Shown one piece after another: positions 59,987 through 64,000 of a stretch of DNA of 64,000 nt (its first letter is position 1; every line of letters starts with the position of its first letter). The translations under genes and the position numbers were made by a program. The stretch is taken from contig JAEWZH010000020.1 of assembly GCA_023395395.1 (NCBI GenBank), forward strand, positions 1 through 64,000, in the 5' to 3' direction. The stretch comes from Bacteroidota bacterium. GTDB lineage: Bacteria > Bacteroidota > Bacteroidia > Bacteroidales > Porphyromonadaceae. The notes under the pieces are model-generated. The model saw nothing but the letters and a program-made list of their open reading frames with translations. It was not told the origin of the DNA and did no database searches.

Positions 59987-61195
59987 ATGAAGACAAAGTT
60001 TGTTTTAAGCATTCTATGCGCTCTAATGATCGTCCCTACCTTTGCCCAAGAGAAGGTCGTAAAGGAGGTAGAGCGTACAGTGAAGAGAGATGGTGCTAAT
60101 CTTAACGAAGCACGAAATCTGATCAAAACAACACTAACCAACCCAGAGACAGAGAAGTCTGCATACGCTTGGTATGTAGCTGGTCTCGTAGAGGAAAAGG
60201 CAGTAGAGCGTGGCTTTATTAAACAACAAATGGGTCAAGAAGTGACCGAGGCGGAGTTTTATGCCCCTGTCCTAGATATGGTCAACTTCTATGAGAAGGC
60301 GCTCGAGTTTGATCAGATGCCTAATGAGAAGGGCAAGGTAAAGCCTAAGTACACAAAGAATATCCAAAAGTCCCTCGAGAGTTACTATGGTTTCCTTATC
60401 GATGCAGGTAATGCAAGTATGCAGGCACAGGACTTTGAGAAGGCAAATAGGTATCTATCCAAGTATGGAGAGGTGAAGAGTTTGCCTATCTTCCAAGGTA
60501 CTAACGTCGCTGCTCAGGACTCTACCAGTATGCAGGTGGCTTTCTTCTCAGCTTATACAGCGTCGATGATTAAAGACAATCAGGAGGCTGCTCTCAAGGA
60601 GCTGAATGCTATTAAGGATGTCCCCTATGAGCAGAATCTGGTGTATCAACTAATTGCAAGTCAATATATTACCAGTGGTGATACCATTAGATTTGACAAC
60701 ATCCTAGAGGAGGGTCTGAAGCTATTCCCAAATGATCAGTGGCTCATGGCGAACTATGTGGATCGTCTGCTCAAGAAGGGTGAGTCTGAGAAGGCTGTAA
60801 CAACCCTGGAGGAAGCTATCAAGAAGGAGCCAACTAATGTAAACCTACTGACTATTGCCGGTAACGTATATATCAGCAACCTCAATGACTATCAGAAGGC
60901 AGAGAGACTATTCCTCAATGCACTAGAGGTAGATTCTGAAAGTGTAGATGTTAATTTCGGTCTCACTCAGGTATACTTCAATCAAGCGCTTGTGATGATG
61001 GATCAGGCTAACAATACAATGGACAATAAGAAGTATGAGGAGCTCAAGGAGCAGGCATCTGCTTTGTATAGGAAGGCACTCCCATACTTAGAGAAAGTTC
61101 ATAAAATCCAGCCAGACAATGACCAGATTACACAAGCACTCAAGAATACCTACTATAACCTAGGTATGGAGGATAAAGTGGCTGAGTTAGAGTAA
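59987..61195 (+). CDS. TPR-repeat protein with signal peptide
   Basis: The 402-residue protein begins with a signal peptide (MKTKFVLSILCALMIVPTFAQ) and is then almost all helical. TPR-like motifs are clearest in ESEKAVTTLEEAIKKEPTNVNLLTIAGNVYISNLNDYQKAERLFLNALEVDSESVDVNFGLTQVYF and in the final 60 residues. Such proteins scaffold complexes in the periplasm or at the outer membrane; no partner is evident here. ATG 59987 is preferred to 59969 because the signal peptide starts there. It lies 93 nt after gyrA and is closed by the terminator at 61238. Confidence 0.85.
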   Translation: MKTKFVLSILCALMIVPTFAQEKVVKEVERTVKRDGANLNEARNLIKTTLTNPETEKSAYAWYVAGLVEEKAVERGFIKQQMGQEVTEAEFYAPVLDMVNFYEKALEFDQMPNEKGKVKPKYTKNIQKSLESYYGFLIDAGNASMQAQDFEKANRYLSKYGEVKSLPIFQGTNVAAQDSTSMQVAFFSAYTASMIKDNQEAALKELNAIKDVPYEQNLVYQLIASQYITSGDTIRFDNILEEGLKLFPNDQWLMANYVDRLLKKGESEKAVTTLEEAIKKEPTNVNLLTIAGNVYISNLNDYQKAERLFLNALEVDSESVDVNFGLTQVYFNQALVMMDQANNTMDNKKYEELKEQASALYRKALPYLEKVHKIQPDNDQITQALKNTYYNLGMEDKVAELE

Positions 61196-61237
61196 GGTAT
61201 ATACATTGTTTCGGGATGCTTTAAATCCCTAGATTAA

Positions 61238-61274
61238 AGGGCGATACTACATCGGTAGTATCGCCCTCTTTTGT
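61238..61274 (+). terminator. Terminator after the TPR gene
   Basis: AGGGCGATACTAC (61238-61250) pairs perfectly with 61255-61267 around the loop ATCG, followed by CTTTTGTT. Confidence 0.9.
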
Positions 61275-61322
61275 TGCAATAAAACAATTACAGAGATATG
61301 TCGCTAATAGTAATAATTTCGG

Positions 61323-61330
61323 TACATTTG
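61323..61330 (+). promoter_or_regulatory. -7 element for phoH
   Basis: TACATTTG fits TAnnTTTG and lies 78 nt upstream of ATG 61409. Confidence 0.45.
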
Positions 61331-61408
61331 TGCCGTGGTCAGTGTACTATGGGAGTGATATGAGATTTATTTTTGCGTCCGCTTGGCGCAGTAAGGAGCA
61401 AAGGGAAT

Positions 61409-62761
61409 ATGGCGAAGAAGAATTACGTGCTTGACACGAATGTGATTCTACACGACTTTAAGTGTATAGAGAATTTTCAAGATAATGACGTCTTCATACC
61501 TATTACTGTGCTCGAGGAGGTTGATAAGTTTAAGAAAGGTTATGAACAAATCAACTTCAATGCTCGAGCCTTTACTCGTATCCTTGACGATAAAATTGCT
61601 GAGGCTGAGGGAGGGCACTCTAAGAAAGGTGTCAAGATCAATGAAAATGGTGTACAAATCAATGCTGATGGGGGTAAGGTTTTTATTCTAACCAATGGTC
61701 TGCACAATGAGAAGGTGGAGGGCGTCTTCCGTCAGAATCTCAATGACCACCGAATCCTCTCCGCTGCGCTGACTCTTTCCGAGAGTTCTACGCTCCCTAC
61801 CATATTGGTATCGAAGGATGTCAATCTCCGAATTAAAGCTATTTCTCTTGGTTTGAAAGCAGAGGACTACACTACAGATCAGGTAGATGTAGAGGATATT
61901 TTTGCGCAAAACTACAGCGAAGTGCAGGTTGGCGATCCGGGGATTATCGATAGTCTGTATATATCTAAAGGCGAAGGGGTAGATATTAACGAACTGTCAT
62001 TACCTTTCACTCCGCTGCCCAACCAGACCTTTGTAATCAAAAGCCCTCAGAGTACAGCTTTGGTTCGCATAGACAATGAGGCAGCGAAAGCAAGGAGCAT
62101 TGAAAAGAAGACCTTTATGGGAATCACTCCAAGGAATGCAGAGCAGACTATGGCATTTGATTTGCTCTCAGATCAATCGCTTACCCTTATTGGACTTACA
62201 GGTACGGCAGGTACAGGAAAGACCCTCTTGGCACTAGCCGCAGCACTCGCAATGGCAGAGGATTATCAGCAGATACTCTTGGCTCGCCCGATTGTATCAC
62301 TCGCCAACAAAGATATAGGCTTTCTGCCTGGAGATTACAAACAAAAGATTTTGCCTTACATGCAGCCGCTATTTGACAATCTCAATGTAATCAAAAACCA
62401 GTTTAATGAAGGTTCGCCTCAGGCTAGAAAATTAGAGGATATGCTCTCGAGTGAAAAACTAGTGATAGAAGCACTTGCCTATATTCGAGGAAGAAGCCTA
62501 TCCAACGTCATTTGTATTATTGACGAGGCACAAAACCTTACGCCTCAGGAGATAAAGACAGTAATTACGAGGGCAGGAGATAATACCCGGATGATATTTA
62601 CTGGTGATGTACACCAGATTGATAGCCCATATCTCGATACTCGGAGCAATGGACTTGCATATATGATTGAACGCATGAGAGGAGAGGATTTCTTCGGTCA
62701 TGTCAATCTAATCCAAGGCGAGCGTTCACATCTTAGCGATGTGGCTTCAAGGAAGTTATAA
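61409..62761 (+). CDS. PhoH family protein with N-terminal PIN domain
   Basis: The 450-residue protein fuses a PIN-type RNase domain (KNYVLDTNVILHDFKCIENF with the first metal-binding Asp, residues 1-150) to a PhoH ATPase. The ATPase has Walker A GTAGTGKT near residue 268, RPIVSLANKDIGFLPGDYKQKI, Walker B VICIIDEAQNLTPQEIKTVITRAG and FTGDVHQIDSPYLDTRSNGL. PIN-PhoH proteins of this type have been shown to unwind and cleave RNA in other bacteria. ATG 61409 follows an AAGGAG-like site; the frame extends to 61373 without homology. Confidence 0.9.
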   Translation: MAKKNYVLDTNVILHDFKCIENFQDNDVFIPITVLEEVDKFKKGYEQINFNARAFTRILDDKIAEAEGGHSKKGVKINENGVQINADGGKVFILTNGLHNEKVEGVFRQNLNDHRILSAALTLSESSTLPTILVSKDVNLRIKAISLGLKAEDYTTDQVDVEDIFAQNYSEVQVGDPGIIDSLYISKGEGVDINELSLPFTPLPNQTFVIKSPQSTALVRIDNEAAKARSIEKKTFMGITPRNAEQTMAFDLLSDQSLTLIGLTGTAGTGKTLLALAAALAMAEDYQQILLARPIVSLANKDIGFLPGDYKQKILPYMQPLFDNLNVIKNQFNEGSPQARKLEDMLSSEKLVIEALAYIRGRSLSNVICIIDEAQNLTPQEIKTVITRAGDNTRMIFTGDVHQIDSPYLDTRSNGLAYMIERMRGEDFFGHVNLIQGERSHLSDVASRKL

Positions 62762-62799
62762 GAAAATGAATATAAAATACATACTTACACATTTGCGAA

Positions 62800-64000
62800 A
62801 TGAAAAAAAGATCAATCAAGTTTAGTCTCCTCTACAGAGACATGTTCCAAAGCTCAGGAAAGTACCAACCAAGAGTGGATCAACTGGAGCGTGTAGCACC
62901 TGCCATTGTTGAGATGGGTTGCTTTGCTCGTGTAGAGACCAATGGAGGTGCGTTTGAGCAGGTTCAGCTACTTTATGGTGAGAACCCCAATAAGGCCGTA
63001 AGAGCGTTTACAAAGGTATTCCACGAGGCGGGCATCCAGACACACATGCTGGATCGTGGACTTAATGCACTCCGTATGTACCCAGTACCAGCTGATGTTC
63101 GCAGACTGATGTACAAGGTCAAGAAGGCTCAGGGTACGGATATTACTCGCATTTTCTGTGGTCTAAACGATGTGCGCAATATCATCCCTTCAATCCAATA
63201 TGCTAAGGAGGCAGGTATGATTCCACAGGCGGCACTCTGTATTACTCACTCTCCAATTCATACCGCTGAGTACTATACTAATATCGCTTTCCAGCTTATC
63301 GATGCTGGTGCTCCTGAGATTTGTCTCAAGGATATGGCTGGAGTAGGGCGCCCTACTGTACTTGGTAAGATTGTCAAGGCTATCAAGGAGCGCAATCCAG
63401 AGGTGATTGTACAGTATCATGGTCACTCTGGACCAGGCTTTTCCCCAGCGTCTATGCTGGAGGTAGCTCGCGCAGGTGCGGATATCATTGACGTAGCCGT
63501 AGAGCCATTGTCTTGGGGTAAGATTCACCCAGATGTAATCACTATCCAGCAGATGCTCAAGGCAGACGGATTTGATGTGCCTGAGATTAATATGAATGCC
63601 TACATGAAGGTGCGTAGTCTCACTCAGGAGTTCCTCGATGACTTCCTTGGCTACTTTACCGACTTTGGCAACCTCCAGAGCTCTTCACTTCTAGTCGGCT
63701 GTGGCCTCCCTGGAGGTATGATGGGATCAATGATGGCTGACCTTAAGGGGATTCACTCGGCTATCAATATGTACCACAGACAGAATAACGAACCAGAGAT
63801 TTCGGTAGATGATCTTATGGTGAAGCTATTCAACGAAGTTGAGTACGTATGGCCAAAGCTTGGTTATCCACCACTAGTTACTCCATTCAGCCAGTATGTT
63901 AAGAATGTCGCTCTCATGAACGTATTCAATATGGAGCGTGGCGAAGGTCGTTGGCAGGCAATCGATAAGAATACTTGGGGAATGATTACTGGTAAGTCAG
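62800..64000 (+). CDS. Oxaloacetate decarboxylase alpha / pyruvate carboxylase B-like subunit (partial)
   Basis: The first 400 codons are present; the gene continues beyond the window. The carboxyltransferase TIM barrel has FSLLYRDMFQSSGKYQPRV at the start (metal-binding Asp in YRDM), ETNGGAFEQVQLLYGENP, CLKDMAGVGRP with the carbamylated-lysine-type site, and the metal ligand histidines in QYHGHSGPGFSP. Members transfer CO2 between biotin and pyruvate or oxaloacetate, either in a sodium-pumping decarboxylase or in anaplerosis. The biotin carrier and membrane subunits, if any, lie downstream. It starts 38 nt after phoH. Confidence 0.88.
   Translation, partial: MKKRSIKFSLLYRDMFQSSGKYQPRVDQLERVAPAIVEMGCFARVETNGGAFEQVQLLYGENPNKAVRAFTKVFHEAGIQTHMLDRGLNALRMYPVPADVRRLMYKVKKAQGTDITRIFCGLNDVRNIIPSIQYAKEAGMIPQAALCITHSPIHTAEYYTNIAFQLIDAGAPEICLKDMAGVGRPTVLGKIVKAIKERNPEVIVQYHGHSGPGFSPASMLEVARAGADIIDVAVEPLSWGKIHPDVITIQQMLKADGFDVPEINMNAYMKVRSLTQEFLDDFLGYFTDFGNLQSSSLLVGCGLPGGMMGSMMADLKGIHSAINMYHRQNNEPEISVDDLMVKLFNEVEYVWPKLGYPPLVTPFSQYVKNVALMNVFNMERGEGRWQAIDKNTWGMITGKS

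Overview
The window looks like a chromosomal segment of a Bacteroidota bacterium of the order Bacteroidales, most likely Porphyromonas or a close relative. The evidence is the repeated promoter -7 element TAnnTTTG upstream of many genes, a TamB gene beside a lipoprotein TamA homologue, Bacteroidales-only families (DUF4294, DUF5606, long NusB), a FabK-type enoyl reductase, an [FeFe]-hydrogenase maturase and GH92 mannosidase. Genus is inferred from protein likeness recalled by eye, not from a search.

Layout. 1-4.2 kb: a 22-bp tandem repeat array, hydF, a DUF389 membrane protein and a HerA-like ATPase. 4.2-9.9 kb: rpsO with a structured leader, two tRNA-Glu genes flanking rpsT, a RelA/SpoT homologue, rpe and comEC. 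9.9-18.9 kb: gltX (minus), then sbcD-sbcC, class I fumarase, a nitroreductase and a DUF4294 protein. 18.9-39.2 kb: almost entirely minus strand. It holds serine dehydratase, an orphan cobalamin riboswitch on the plus strand, a block of M3 peptidase, acyltransferase, fabK and an unknown gene, then tkt-rpiB, a large carA-carB fusion coupled to a PurF-type amidotransferase, a DUF5606-coaE-ybbR-yajC-nusB block, and ribD. 39.2-42.6 kb: prmC-recX-comF converging on a MATE exporter. 42.6-45.6 kb: six tRNA genes (Arg, Arg, Pro, Arg, Gly, Leu) followed by an AT-rich tetR-oxidoreductase pair that looks acquired. 46-56.6 kb: a GH92 mannosidase, an FtsX-like permease, and tamL-tamB. 57.3-64 kb: gyrA, a TPR protein, phoH and the start of an oxaloacetate decarboxylase-like gene that runs off the end.

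Most genes are core metabolism and informational functions: pyrimidine and purine entry (carAB fusion, PurF), pentose phosphate shunt (rpe, rpiB, tkt), riboflavin, CoA, translation and DNA repair. The more unusual signals lie between genes. A complete cobalamin riboswitch leads into a roughly 450-nt transcript with no real gene and its own terminator. Three arrays of one exactly 22-bp tandem repeat family (plus a fourth AT-rich array of 22-23 bp period) lie in upstream intergenic regions, three of the four between divergent genes. Two long, related palindromes sit just after stop codons. A pair of near-identical inverted operator sites flanks the promoter of the tetR gene.
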